The notes beneath the pieces are model-generated. The model was not told where the DNA came from. It did not search any database and saw only the letters and a program-made list of their open reading frames with translations. This document shows, in pieces, positions 25,074-32,562 of a DNA stretch of 64,000 nucleotides; position 1 is the stretch's first letter; the number at the start of each line of letters is the position of its first letter. Made by a program: the position numbers and the translations under genes. This DNA comes from an uncultured Candidatus Saccharibacteria bacterium (GTDB lineage Bacteria; Patescibacteriota; Saccharimonadia; Saccharimonadales; Saccharimonadaceae), in NCBI GenBank assembly GCA_947302355.1, contig CAMYUU010000002.1:1-64000 (forward strand), given 5' to 3'.

Positions 25074-25158
25074 CCTAGTTGGCTTGAGTCAATGGTTATT
25101 GACGAGTGCGCAGGATTGTTATATTTGAGACAGGGTTTGTGATTGTTATTGGACGTTA

Positions 25159-27051
25159 TTAGTCTTCTTCTGGGATGATGGCGAGTGAGAGCTCGTCTAG
25201 TTGGGATTCGTCTACCGTAGAAGGTGAATTCATCATGAGGTCTACGCCGGAACCGTTTTTCGGGAAAGCGACGATATCGCGAATATTGTCTACTGACTCT
25301 AGGACCATAAAGATACGATCTAGGCCTGGGGCACAGCCTGCGTGAGGAGGGGCGCCAAATTTAAAGGCGTTTAACATGCCACCGAAACGTGATTCAACGT
25401 ATTCGTTGTTGTAGCCCAAGATATTAAAGACCTTGTACATTATTTCAGGATTATAATTGCGGACGGCGCCAGAACAAACTTCATAACCATTCATTACCAT
25501 GTCGAATTGGTCGGCTTTAATCGCGAGGAGGCTTTGCAAGCGATTTTTCGAGCCCGTTCGCTCGCCCGTCTTTACGGGGAGCTCACTCTCGCTCAGGCAG
25601 CTGCCCTCGCGGGGCATGCTCGTTAAATCGCTTGCACAAGCCTCCTCAAGAGTATTGAGGCCGCCTTTCGGCATGGAGAATGGGTTATGACCGAAATCGA
25701 GTTTATTATTTTTTTCGTCCCATTCGTAAAATGGAAAATCAATTACCCAGGCATAAGAAACTTCTTTTGGATTTTTGAGATTAAAATGATCGGCAAACGC
25801 AATGCGGAGTTCGCCTAGGACTTTATTGACCTTGGTACGGGTATCGGCGCCAAAGAATACAGCGTCACCAGTACTAGCACCGGTAATCTTTTGAATGCTT
25901 TTGATTTCGTCTTCGGTCATGAATTTGAGGATTGGGGATTTGGCGCCTTCTTCCGTATATAGTATATATGCGAGACCGCCGGCGCCGAGTTTGCGAGCTT
26001 GCTCGGTAAAATCATCAATTTCACGGCGAGTGAGGGAAGCGGCGCCTTTAACTAAGAGGGCTTTTACGCATTCGGTCTTGAAAACTTTAAAGTCGGTATC
26101 TTTGAAAACATCGGTAAGATTAATTAATTCCATACCATAGCGTAAATCTGGTTTGTCGGTGCCATAGGTATCCATGGCAAAGTCATAAGGAAGGCATGGA
26201 ATCTTGCTGCCATTTTTAAGATATTCTTTAGCTGGCTCGGAGTTCATGACGAGTTTTTTGTCACTAAACTTAGTAGCAAGGTCGATAAAAAGAGGTTCAA
26301 TCTCGGCGCGTACTGTTTCGCCGTTATCGACGAAGGACATTTCCATATCTAGCTGATAGAAATCACCATATAATCTATCGGCGCGAGGATCTTCATCGCG
26401 GAAACAGGGGGCGATTTGGAAGTATTTGTCTACACCGCCCACCATCAAAAGTTGCTTGAATTGCTGAGGCGCTTGAGGTAAAGCGTAAAATTTTCCTGGA
26501 TGTAGGCGTGATGGGACGAGGAAGTCACGAGCACCTTCAGGGGAAGAGTTAGCGAGGATTGGGGTGGTAATTTCAGTAAAATCTCGATTGTACATGAAAT
26601 CGCGAATAAAGCGATAGTAATCGGAGCGACGCTTTAAGAGGTTTTGCATACTTGGGCGTCTTAAATCTAGATAGCGATATTTGAGACGCATTTCTTCGGA
26701 AGATTTTTCGCCATCATCATGTGTATTGACTGGGAGGGGCTCAGATTTATTGAGAAGCTCAAGAGTATCTACGACTAGTTCGATTTTACCGGTAGGAATG
26801 TGAGGGTTAATCAGGCCTGGTTCGCGTTCGCGCATCTTGCCGGTGGCTTTTAAGACGAATTCGTCGCGTACGGTTTCGGCGAGTTTGAAAGAAGATTCAT
26901 TTTCTGGTGTGACTACTAACTGAATAATGCCGGTATGATCACGAAGATCGATAAAAATCAAACCACCGTGGTCGCGTCGGGAATTAACCCAGCCTTCTAC
27001 GGTAACAGATTTTCCTAAAAACTTATCTAGTTGGTTTGCTAAAATTCTCAT
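25159..27051 (-). CDS. aspS: Aspartyl-tRNA synthetase, bacterial type, with an inserted segment
   Basis: This 630-residue class II synthetase charges tRNA-Asp. Visible are the N-terminal OB domain ('VEGWVNSRRDHGGLIFIDLRD'), motif 1/2 regions ('RRSDYYRFIRDFM', 'FRDEDPRADR'), the bacterial GAD insertion (~290-420, 'AVFFGADTRTKVNKVLGELR'), 'GHNPFSMP' and motif 3 'GLDRIFMVL'. Between 'KGGLNTLEE' and 'KADQFDMVMNGYE' there is an unusual ~38-residue, Ser/Glu/Arg-rich stretch encoded by the inverted-repeat element at 25525-25647. Whether it charges Asn as well cannot be told. The ATG lies seven bases after TATAAT. Confidence 0.96.
   Translation of the reverse strand: MRILANQLDKFLGKSVTVEGWVNSRRDHGGLIFIDLRDHTGIIQLVVTPENESSFKLAETVRDEFVLKATGKMREREPGLINPHIPTGKIELVVDTLELLNKSEPLPVNTHDDGEKSSEEMRLKYRYLDLRRPSMQNLLKRRSDYYRFIRDFMYNRDFTEITTPILANSSPEGARDFLVPSRLHPGKFYALPQAPQQFKQLLMVGGVDKYFQIAPCFRDEDPRADRLYGDFYQLDMEMSFVDNGETVRAEIEPLFIDLATKFSDKKLVMNSEPAKEYLKNGSKIPCLPYDFAMDTYGTDKPDLRYGMELINLTDVFKDTDFKVFKTECVKALLVKGAASLTRREIDDFTEQARKLGAGGLAYILYTEEGAKSPILKFMTEDEIKSIQKITGASTGDAVFFGADTRTKVNKVLGELRIAFADHFNLKNPKEVSYAWVIDFPFYEWDEKNNKLDFGHNPFSMPKGGLNTLEEACASDLTSMPREGSCLSESELPVKTGERTGSKNRLQSLLAIKADQFDMVMNGYEVCSGAVRNYNPEIMYKVFNILGYNNEYVESRFGGMLNAFKFGAPPHAGCAPGLDRIFMVLESVDNIRDIVAFPKNGSGVDLMMNSPSTVDESQLDELSLAIIPEED
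25525..25647 (+). repeat. Inverted-repeat-flanked inserted element, copy C (inside aspS, divergent)
   Basis: 22/23-bp arms (25525-25546 and 25625-25647; one extra base and one change) flank a 78-bp core. The core has a GTCTTTA motif after a GCCC-rich hairpin like copies A, B and D, but otherwise differs. The element is translated in frame as part of AspS. Confidence 0.65.
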
Positions 27052-27058
27052 AGGGTAT

Positions 27059-27064
27059 ATTATA
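27059..27064 (-). promoter_or_regulatory. -10 of leaderless aspS
   Basis: TATGG-TATAAT on the minus strand, seven bases before the ATG. Confidence 0.65.
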
Positions 27065-27132
27065 CCATAAATATGTGGAAATCTTTGTGTGTGATTGGGA
27101 GTGCGGTATTGATTAAAGATTGATAAAAAATG

Positions 27133-27165
27133 AAAAAGGCAGGGGATTGGCTCTCCTGCCTTTTT
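27133..27165 (-). terminator. Terminator of 27208-27489
   Basis: An 11-bp stem AAAAAGGCAGG/CCTGCCTTTTT with an ~11-nt loop and a T-rich minus-strand tail. Confidence 0.88.
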
Positions 27166-27207
27166 CCGGGGGAAACATCGTTATTTCTCTTCATATTGTT
27201 TACCGCG

Positions 27208-27489
27208 TTACTCGTTGTTGTCCGTTGGTCTTTCGGAAACCCATTCTCCAAAGGAGATTGAAAGAAACGCTAGCGACAATGTGAAGATAAGCGACATGAC
27301 AGCGAAGCGTGTCGTATATCCTTCGTCGCGAGCCAGACAATGCACTGCGATGCCTAACCCTAAACACCAGGTGAGGCGCCCGAATATTTTTATCTCTGGG
27401 TCGTTCTTCTTGCAGTTGAGGATGAAAAGCATGAAGGCGATGAGCATGAAAATTGCCCCATCACCCATGCAAACAAGATAGCTATTCAT
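27208..27489 (-). CDS. Small membrane protein, function unknown
   Basis: This 93-residue protein has probably three membrane segments ('GAIFMLIAFMLFIL', 'LTWCLGLGIAVHCLA', 'FAVMSLIFTLSLAFLSI') and a short charged C-terminus. No family is recognised. It is a complete unit: promoter TTGCAA-17-TATAAT (27529-27557), ~40-nt leader, GGAGG six to seven nt before the ATG, and a strong terminator. It lies between the CBS gene and aspS on the same strand. Confidence 0.7.
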   Translation of the reverse strand: MNSYLVCMGDGAIFMLIAFMLFILNCKKNDPEIKIFGRLTWCLGLGIAVHCLARDEGYTTRFAVMSLIFTLSLAFLSISFGEWVSERPTDNNE

Positions 27490-27528
27490 TTTTTCCTCCG
27501 GTTCTTAAGGTGCAAGTAATTCTTTCTA

Positions 27529-27557
27529 ATTATAACATATAGTTATAATAATTGCAA
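27529..27557 (-). promoter_or_regulatory. Promoter of 27208-27489
   Basis: On the minus strand TTGCAA (27552-27557), 17 nt and TATAAT (27529-27534). Confidence 0.8.
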
Positions 27558-27569
27558 GAATTCTTATAC

Positions 27570-28142
27570 TTATCCGAGTAGATAATCCAGAAGCATCTGG
27601 ATGGTGAAAAAGCCTGCGAGAGTATTTTTTTTATCTAGGACGAGAAAATAGTAGCTATTAGTGCGTTCAATTTCTTCGACAGCAAATTTGAGAGAATCAG
27701 TATCATGGAGATAATAAACGTCTTTAGACATGTATTTTTCGGCGCGGTCAGTTTTTTTGATTTCTAAGGCGTTTAGAGCTTCGGTATGAATGATGCCTTT
27801 GACCTTTTCCTTATTGTCTACGACTGGGAAATTAGTGAAGCCAGATTTATATAGTTTGTCTAGCGTGAGGGGGCCAAGGATGTCTTTAGAATTGACGAAA
27901 ACCATTTCTTCCTTACTGACCATGAGCTGTCCGACTTGGCGCTCGTCGAAACACATGATGGCGGCAATGCGGTTGCGATCTTTGGTGCTTAAAATATTTT
28001 TAGGGGTGCGCTGTAAGACACCGATGAATTCCTCGAGAGTTTTGGGGGTATATTTTGGCTCGATTTTAGGGGGGTGCTCGCGATATTTTTCGAGCTTCGG
28101 ATCAAGAAATTTGACAAACTTTTGCAAAAACCTAAACCACAT
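27570..28142 (-). CDS. CBS-pair domain protein (CorC/CNNM-like cytosolic part)
   Basis: This 190-residue protein carries two CBS motifs in tandem (about 65-120 and 125-190): 'MVSKEEMVFVNSKDILGPLTLDKLYKSGFTNFPVVD' and 'MSKDVYYLHDTDSLKFAVEEIERTNSYYFLVLD'. CBS pairs bind adenosyl ligands and regulate transporters or enzymes. The arrangement resembles the cytosolic half of HlyC/CorC proteins without the membrane domain, although residues 1-15 ('WFRFLQKFVKFLD') are amphipathic and may touch the membrane. TATAAT lies ten bases before the ATG, a slightly longer gap than in other leaderless genes. Confidence 0.82.
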   Translation of the reverse strand: MWFRFLQKFVKFLDPKLEKYREHPPKIEPKYTPKTLEEFIGVLQRTPKNILSTKDRNRIAAIMCFDERQVGQLMVSKEEMVFVNSKDILGPLTLDKLYKSGFTNFPVVDNKEKVKGIIHTEALNALEIKKTDRAEKYMSKDVYYLHDTDSLKFAVEEIERTNSYYFLVLDKKNTLAGFFTIQMLLDYLLG

Positions 28143-28174
28143 GATATTATGTATTATAGCATAAAGGAGTTATT

Positions 28175-28930
28175 ATGAAAAAATACAAGGGTTTTTCGGT
28201 GTTAGGTGTTTTGATTGGTGTTGTCGTGGTAGCTTTGCTTGGGTTAGCTACTTATGTCGTAATAGACGGTAATAATAAAGCGGTTGATTACAGTAAATAT
28301 GATTTTAATACGATTATTGAAGCAAATGATGATAACGGAAATATTGGTGACCACGTGAAAGGTTCGCCAGATGCTCCAGTCATAATATTCGAATATGCAG
28401 ATTATCAATGTCCTGGATGCGCTTCGATTAATCCACGCGTTAATAAGGTAGTTGAACAGTTGGATGGCAAGTTAGCGGTGGTTTATAGAAGCTTCTTACT
28501 TTCTTATCATCAAAACGGCACTGCTGCGGCGTCGGCAGTAGAGGCGGCTGGATTACAAGGTTATTGGAAAGAATATGCGAATAAAGTGTTTGAGTCGCAA
28601 GATGAATGGGAGTATGCCGATGCCTCCAAGAGGACGGAACTCTTTAATGGCTATTTTGTAGAAGTAACTGGTGGTAAGGGTGATGTAGATAAATTTAATG
28701 AGGATATTAAATCTGAGTCGGTTTCCAAGAAAATTAGTTTTGATATGGGTATTGGTAAGAGAGTGAATGTAGAGGGAACACCGGCTTTTTATATTGATGG
28801 CCAGTTGATTCCATGGGGAAGTGAAGGCAGTGTAGAAATCAATGGTGAGGTTATTTCGTGGGAATCGGCAAGAACTGGTGATGAATTTGTAAAGTTAATA
28901 AAAGACATAGTAGCGGCTAAATTAAAATAA
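28175..28930 (+). CDS. Membrane-anchored DsbA-like thiol oxidoreductase
   Basis: This 251-residue protein has an N-terminal membrane anchor ('VLGVLIGVVVVALLGLATYVV') and an extracytoplasmic thioredoxin-fold domain of the DsbA/Thioredoxin_4 type. The redox motif is CPGC in 'YADYQCPGCASINPRV', and the cis-Pro loop reads 'VEGTPAFYIDG'. It would introduce or shuffle disulfides in secreted proteins, which fits the Cys-containing surface proteins of this window. A VKOR or DsbB partner is not in the window. The start is set by AAAGGAG, 7 nt away. The divergent neighbour is the CBS gene; the stop codon is part of the terminator stem. Confidence 0.88.
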   Translation: MKKYKGFSVLGVLIGVVVVALLGLATYVVIDGNNKAVDYSKYDFNTIIEANDDNGNIGDHVKGSPDAPVIIFEYADYQCPGCASINPRVNKVVEQLDGKLAVVYRSFLLSYHQNGTAAASAVEAAGLQGYWKEYANKVFESQDEWEYADASKRTELFNGYFVEVTGGKGDVDKFNEDIKSESVSKKISFDMGIGKRVNVEGTPAFYIDGQLIPWGSEGSVEINGEVISWESARTGDEFVKLIKDIVAAKLK

Positions 28931-29006
28931 CCGAGGGATGCTTATTGTCTGTGCTTGGCTATCCTGGGTTGGGTAGCTAAGCATACAAGCTTGCCTCGGT
29001 TATTTT
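28924..29006. terminator. Large bidirectional branched terminator
   Basis: A 13-bp outer stem (AAAATAACCGAGG/CCTCGGTTATTTT) encloses a second 12-bp hairpin (GCTTGGCTATCC/GGGTAGCTAAGC, two G-U pairs). It ends both the DsbA-like gene and the minus-strand 28-aa ORF. Confidence 0.75.
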
Positions 29007-29013
29007 AGATTGT

Positions 29014-29100
29014 TTAAATTTCGATAAACTCTTGCCAGGCGGCAGGAGGTATCTTTGACTCTTGACGACCGTGAGATCGTTTCAGTCGTTTGATACGCAT
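29014..29100 (-). CDS. Tiny basic 28-residue ORF with its own promoter
   Basis: The ORF starts MRIKRLKRSHGRQ and ends WQEFIEI. It is too short for the track. On the minus strand it is preceded by TTGCAC-17-TAGAAT, a structured ~85-nt leader and AAGGAG, 12 nt from the ATG, and followed by a strong terminator. These signals indicate a transcribed unit; the transcript could also be a noncoding RNA. The N-terminal half is very basic and the C-terminal half acidic. No family is recognised. Confidence 0.55.
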   Translation of the reverse strand: MRIKRLKRSHGRQESKIPPAAWQEFIEI

Positions 29101-29187
29101 GTATCTAATTTTCTCCTTAATGTTTTTCGCTCTAACGACCGCACCCACCTCGCAAAGGTTGAAACCTTGGGAATTTACGAGCGATAG
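29101..29187 (-). ncRNA. Structured 5' leader of the 28-aa ORF (candidate RNA element)
   Basis: The leader contains a hairpin AAGGTT-TC-AACCTT and a CGCTC/GAGCG pair that can close a larger domain just before the AAGGAG. It could be a cis-regulator or the body of a small RNA. This is a structural guess only. Confidence 0.35.
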
Positions 29188-29192
29188 TGATT

Positions 29193-29221
29193 ATTCTAGC
29201 AAAGGTTTTTAAAACGTGCAA
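29193..29221 (-). promoter_or_regulatory. Promoter of the 28-aa ORF transcript
   Basis: On the minus strand TTGCAC (29216-29221), exactly 17 nt and TAGAAT (29193-29198). It faces the 29247 gene's promoter. Confidence 0.7.
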
Positions 29222-29233
29222 GCATAAAAATGA

Positions 29234-29239
29234 TATAAT
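29234..29239 (+). promoter_or_regulatory. -10 of leaderless 29247 gene
   Basis: TATAAT seven bases before ATG 29247. Confidence 0.65.
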
Positions 29240-29246
29240 AGATGAC

Positions 29247-29921
29247 ATGAGGAAGCGTGGGCGACTTAAATTTCGCAAGATTAAGACTTGGCAATTATTA
29301 TTGATTTTGATTCCATTATTGTTTGTTGATGCTACGTTACTTAGGGTAGATCATGTTAGAATGACGGAATTAAGAGATGCGGTGCTGGCGGCGGATGAAA
29401 ACGAAAATGATGAGGCTATTAATAGAGCATTACAGGAATTGAAAGGTTTTGTTTTTTCGCATATTGTAGTGAATGCGGTGGACGATAACGGGGTACAGAA
29501 GATTACTTTTGGCACAGGGCCGTTTTATTTGGAGCATCAGTATATTAGAGCAGCAAATGTCGCTCTTGCTGAGGCGGAGGCGAATTTATCGGATGATAGT
29601 AATCCGAATGGTAATGTGTATGCTATGGCTTCGGCGGTTTGTCAACCCCAAGCAATTGCGAATGGTTGGGCTTGGGATGATGCGAATTATATTAATTGTA
29701 TGATGTCCGAAATAAACAAATATCCAGCAGCTGATGAGTTGCAGGATAAAATTATCGCTAGCCTTCCTTCTACAGAACTATATCGTAGAGAATATAATTC
29801 TCCTGTCTGGGCTCCAACTTTGGCTGGCTTCATGTTGCTAGTTACTTTAGTAGTGATTGTTGTAATTTTATATAGAATAATAGTGTGGACTGTTTTAAGG
29901 TTATCCCTGTTGTTTGTATAA
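29247..29921 (+). CDS. Bitopic membrane protein with extracytoplasmic domain, function unknown
   Basis: This 224-residue protein has a basic N-terminus, a first membrane segment ('WQLLLILIPLLFVDATLL'), an extracytoplasmic domain of about 150 residues with two Cys, and a C-terminal membrane segment ('LAGFMLLVTLVVIVVILYRIIVW'). The domain includes 'GTGPFYLEHQYIRAAN' and 'NVYAMASAVCQPQAIANGWAWDDANYINCMMSEI'. No family is recognised. The track start (29187) would add a non-hydrophobic 20 residues upstream of the promoter box, so ATG 29247 is taken. Confidence 0.72.
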   Translation: MRKRGRLKFRKIKTWQLLLILIPLLFVDATLLRVDHVRMTELRDAVLAADENENDEAINRALQELKGFVFSHIVVNAVDDNGVQKITFGTGPFYLEHQYIRAANVALAEAEANLSDDSNPNGNVYAMASAVCQPQAIANGWAWDDANYINCMMSEINKYPAADELQDKIIASLPSTELYRREYNSPVWAPTLAGFMLLVTLVVIVVILYRIIVWTVLRLSLLFV

Positions 29922-29948
29922 AGTTTATCTTTTTTTCGAAAAAAGCTC

Positions 29949-29977
29949 TTGACAATTGAGCTTAGGGGTCATAAGAT
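29949..29977 (+). promoter_or_regulatory. Promoter of 30009-30212
   Basis: TTGACA (29949-29954), 17 nt and TAAGAT (29972-29977). The leader ends in a strong AAGGAGG. Confidence 0.7.
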
Positions 29978-30008
29978 AGGAATATATTAACTTAAGGAGG
30001 AAAGCTAA

Positions 30009-30212
30009 ATGGCTTACGAACATACTAACGGTAAAGGTGTTAAATACTACTTGCACAAGTCTGAAGTTACTCTACGTGGTGGCAAACCTCAGACAATTTA
30101 TTTTTTCACTAAGGATGAGAATGGTGGTAAAGGTACCCCTTGTGATTTGCCAGATGATCGTGTTGTATGTGAGAACCCACGCAATGGCTTCTTGACCCTT
30201 AAGAAAAAATAA
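30009..30212 (+). CDS. Small conserved-looking protein (67 aa), function unknown
   Basis: The protein starts MAYEHTNGKGVKYYLHKSEV and continues with 'LRGGKPQTIYFFTKD', 'GTPCDLPDDRVVCENPRNGFLTLKKK'. It is basic and soluble, with a compact beta-hairpin look and two Cys (CDLPDDRVVC). Consensus promoter, very strong SD (TAAGGAGG) and a perfect terminator suggest high expression. I associate similar small proteins with CPR genomes but cannot name a family; an RNA- or ribosome-binding role is speculation. Confidence 0.75.
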   Translation: MAYEHTNGKGVKYYLHKSEVTLRGGKPQTIYFFTKDENGGKGTPCDLPDDRVVCENPRNGFLTLKKK

Positions 30213-30233
30213 TCATTCAATATAAAACACCAT

Positions 30234-30263
30234 AAAAAATACCAGATTAATCTGGTATTTTTT
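30234..30263. terminator. Bidirectional terminator after 30009-30212 and tRNA-Ile
   Basis: A 30-nt perfect palindrome centred on AGATTAATCT with A6/T6 ends. Confidence 0.9.
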
Positions 30264-30276
30264 GTTGCGATAATAA

Positions 30277-30353
30277 TGGTAGGGGTGCCTGGACTCGAAC
30301 CAGGGACACTGCGTGTATAAGACGCATGCTCTAACCAACTGAGCTACATCCCA
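30277..30353 (-). tRNA. tRNA-Ile(TAT), acceptor stem with mismatches
   Basis: Minus strand: D arm TAGCTCAGTTGGTTAGAGC, anticodon stem TGCGT/ACGCA around CTTATAC (anticodon TAT), T arm CCTGG-TTCGAGT-CCAGG and encoded CCA. The acceptor TGGGATG/CACCCCT leaves 1-72 as T-T and 5-68 as A-C. It would read AUA directly. Confidence 0.82.
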
Positions 30354-30380
30354 TTGCTTATATATTTTATCACAAAATGC

Positions 30381-30386
30381 TATAAT
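30381..30386 (+). promoter_or_regulatory. -10 of leaderless DivIC-like gene
   Basis: ATGC-TATAAT, seven bases before ATG 30394. Confidence 0.7.
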
Positions 30387-30393
30387 GGTAAGC

Positions 30394-30822
30394 ATGAACG
30401 CGATTAAGATGAAGCTTCGTCGTTTAAGTTATAAAATGAAGCATGATTTTTTGACGGTAGAGAATATCGTGCTGCTACTTGCGATTATTCTTTGTCTAGT
30501 GTGTACTTACCAATCAATCGTATCTATGTCGCGTAACTGGGAGTTATCTGAAAGATTGACTGCGGAAAAGAGAGAACTGGAGCTTCTGAATGTAGAGGTG
30601 GAGGCCGCAGAGCTAGAAAACCAGTATTATGCCTCAGATGAATATCAGGAATTGATAGCTCGTAAAAGTTTGGACAAACAAATGGAAGGTGAAAATATGG
30701 TAGTTTTGCCCGAGAACACTGAGGCTGCTAAGAATAAACACCAGCAGAAAAAGACAATGGCACAGGAAAAAACTTATTCTAATTTTGAAAAGTGGATGCT
30801 ATATTTATTTCCTAGTTTTTAG
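30394..30822 (+). CDS. FtsB/DivIC-like septum formation initiator protein
   Basis: This 142-residue bitopic protein has a short basic cytosolic part, one membrane helix ('VENIVLLLAIILCLVCTYQSIV') and a coiled coil ('LSERLTAEKRELELLNVEVEAAELENQYYASDEYQELIARKSL') followed by 'MEGENMVVLPE'. This is the typical FtsB/DivIC pattern, where the coiled coil pairs with FtsL and the 'ARxxL....GE.vv..p' segment follows. A divisome role is inferred. The C-terminal extra ~40 residues are Lys/Gln-rich. The track start is replaced by ATG 30394, seven bases after TATAAT. The pilin-like cluster follows directly. Confidence 0.75.
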   Translation: MNAIKMKLRRLSYKMKHDFLTVENIVLLLAIILCLVCTYQSIVSMSRNWELSERLTAEKRELELLNVEVEAAELENQYYASDEYQELIARKSLDKQMEGENMVVLPENTEAAKNKHQQKKTMAQEKTYSNFEKWMLYLFPSF

Positions 30823-30859
30823 GGTTATGCTTATTTTGAAACAATCAAAAAACTTATGG

Positions 30860-30865
30860 TATAAT
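30860..30865 (+). promoter_or_regulatory. -10 of leaderless pilin-like operon
   Basis: TATGG-TATAAT, six bases before ATG 30872; it would drive all three pilin-like genes. Confidence 0.7.
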
Positions 30866-30871
30866 ATTGTT

Positions 30872-31663
30872 ATGCAGTGTAAGAAAAGGGGTTTCACTTT
30901 GATTGAAGTCGCGTTGTTTTTGGCGATTACCGGTGCACTGTTTGCAGGAATTATGGTTGGCGTACAAAATTCTATTTTTCAACAACGATTTAATGATTCG
31001 GTGCAAAATTTTATGGAGTTTTTGCGAACAGCATATTCTGAAACTATGAATGTACAGAGTCTTGGAAGTGGAAGATCTGAGAAGGCGATTTATGGTAAGT
31101 TGATTACCTTTAATGAATCACTGGATTTTGAGAGGCGAACTAACGTTTCGAATGAAAACCATATTTATATGTATGACGTGATTGGAAATATTACTGATAG
31201 CGAGCATGGTGTCAGTGCGACTGGCTCTACGCTTGATGTCTTAGATGCTTTAGACGCTCATGTAATTATGGAAAACGATGATGGTAGCGAATTGCGGCTA
31301 AATGGTATTGTAGAAAGTTATGTACCAAAATGGGGGGCGGCAATTCAGGATTCGGATGGTAATATTTTTAGTGGTTCGTTGTTAATAGTTAGGCATCCAA
31401 ATTCGGGCGTTGTGTACACATTCTTTAATGACAATACCATAGAAGTTAATACTATTCTAGGAAACAGTAATCCTGGGAATATTGAAGGTATTAATTGGAA
31501 GTCAGGTTTTGCGCTTAGACAGATAGATTTCTGCGTTAATCCTATGGGAATGCAAGATTATTCAAACCGTCAGGATGTAAGAATTGTTGCTAATGCGAGA
31601 AGTGGCTCTGGGATTGAATTGGTTCCAGAAAGTGACGAAAATAATGTTTGCGTAGGAGGGTAG
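30872..31663 (+). CDS. Type IV prepilin-like protein (minor pilin 1)
   Basis: This 263-residue protein has a class III signal 'MQCKKRG' followed by 'FTLIEVALFLAITGALFAGIMVG' (Gly -1, Glu +5). The globular domain of about 220 residues carries two Cys near its end ('DFCVNP', 'NVCVGG'). It is first of a three-gene run with 31666-32562 and 32563-33852 that resembles minor-pilin operons (PilV/PilW/PilX or GspI/J/K), which prime pilus assembly. The track start 30785 lies inside the previous gene; ATG 30872 is six bases after TATAAT and gives a canonical signal. Confidence 0.85.
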   Translation: MQCKKRGFTLIEVALFLAITGALFAGIMVGVQNSIFQQRFNDSVQNFMEFLRTAYSETMNVQSLGSGRSEKAIYGKLITFNESLDFERRTNVSNENHIYMYDVIGNITDSEHGVSATGSTLDVLDALDAHVIMENDDGSELRLNGIVESYVPKWGAAIQDSDGNIFSGSLLIVRHPNSGVVYTFFNDNTIEVNTILGNSNPGNIEGINWKSGFALRQIDFCVNPMGMQDYSNRQDVRIVANARSGSGIELVPESDENNVCVGG

Positions 31664-31665
31664 TG

Positions 31666-32562
31666 ATGGGTGATTTGAGGCGAAATGTGAAAAATGATTG
31701 TGGCGATACGAGATATGGTTTTACTATGGTTGAATTATCTTTATCTATTGCCTTTATATCAATTCTGTCTATTACCATTGTATTAATTATTACGAATGCT
31801 GTTTCGGCCTATCATCGAGGACTAACTCTAAACGCAATAAACTCTACTGGCATGGATTTGATAGACGATTTTAGGGCGACGATTCAGAATTCTTTGTATA
31901 CTCCAGTAGCTGATTTATGCGCGCGCGCATATAGTGGGGGTGGAGTCAACGACAAAACAAAGAAAGAAGAATGTTTGGCGAACAATGCGGAGGGACTGAT
32001 ATCGAGAGTCCAATTTGGTGATGTTCAGCTAAATGAAGATTCCCTTTCTGGTGCGCCTCTTTATGGGGCCTTTTGTACCGGTAGATATTCTTATATCTGG
32101 AATTCTGGATATTTCTTCTCTTCTGATGCTAGTGTAGCTCTTCCTAGCGTTTCGCTTGTATTGATTGGCAATAACTCTAGTGATGTTTTGGAATTTGAGA
32201 ACTTTAAGTTATTGAAAGTAAGGGATGAAGGTAGAGCCGTTTGCACTAATTGGGAGAACAATAATGCAGAATTAACGATGAATAATGGATCAAGTTTTGA
32301 AAGCGATCCTCCAGTTGATTTATTGGAGGCTGGTGCTAATTTAGCGATTTATGACCTTACGGCGCCTATACCAGCCGATAATGGCAATAATGGTCTATTC
32401 TATTCTATGTCGTTCATTCTAGGGACGGTACAGGGTGGTATAAATGTTATGGCGAGTGGCGACTATTGTTCTACTCCTGGCGGCTATAACGCAGCAGTTG
32501 AAAACATTGATTATTGTGCTATAAATAAATTTAATTTCGCAATTCAGGCGACGGGAGGATAA
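31666..32562 (+). CDS. Type IV prepilin-like protein (minor pilin 2, PilW/GspJ-like position)
   Basis: This 298-residue protein has a longer leader (~23 residues, 'GDLRRNVKNDCGDTRYG') before 'FTMVELSLSIAFISILSITIVLIIT', with Gly -1 and Glu +5. The mature part has several Cys. The ATG at 31666 follows the previous stop by two bases and AGGAGG by 6 nt, so translation is coupled. It lies second in the minor-pilin-like operon. The exact family is inferred from order only. Confidence 0.83.
   Translation: MGDLRRNVKNDCGDTRYGFTMVELSLSIAFISILSITIVLIITNAVSAYHRGLTLNAINSTGMDLIDDFRATIQNSLYTPVADLCARAYSGGGVNDKTKKEECLANNAEGLISRVQFGDVQLNEDSLSGAPLYGAFCTGRYSYIWNSGYFFSSDASVALPSVSLVLIGNNSSDVLEFENFKLLKVRDEGRAVCTNWENNNAELTMNNGSSFESDPPVDLLEAGANLAIYDLTAPIPADNGNNGLFYSMSFILGTVQGGINVMASGDYCSTPGGYNAAVENIDYCAINKFNFAIQATGG

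Noticed and set aside
30213-30395. 60-aa ORF on the minus strand with 'WDVAQLVRAC'
   Set aside because: Translation of tRNA-Ile(UAU) itself; not a protein gene.
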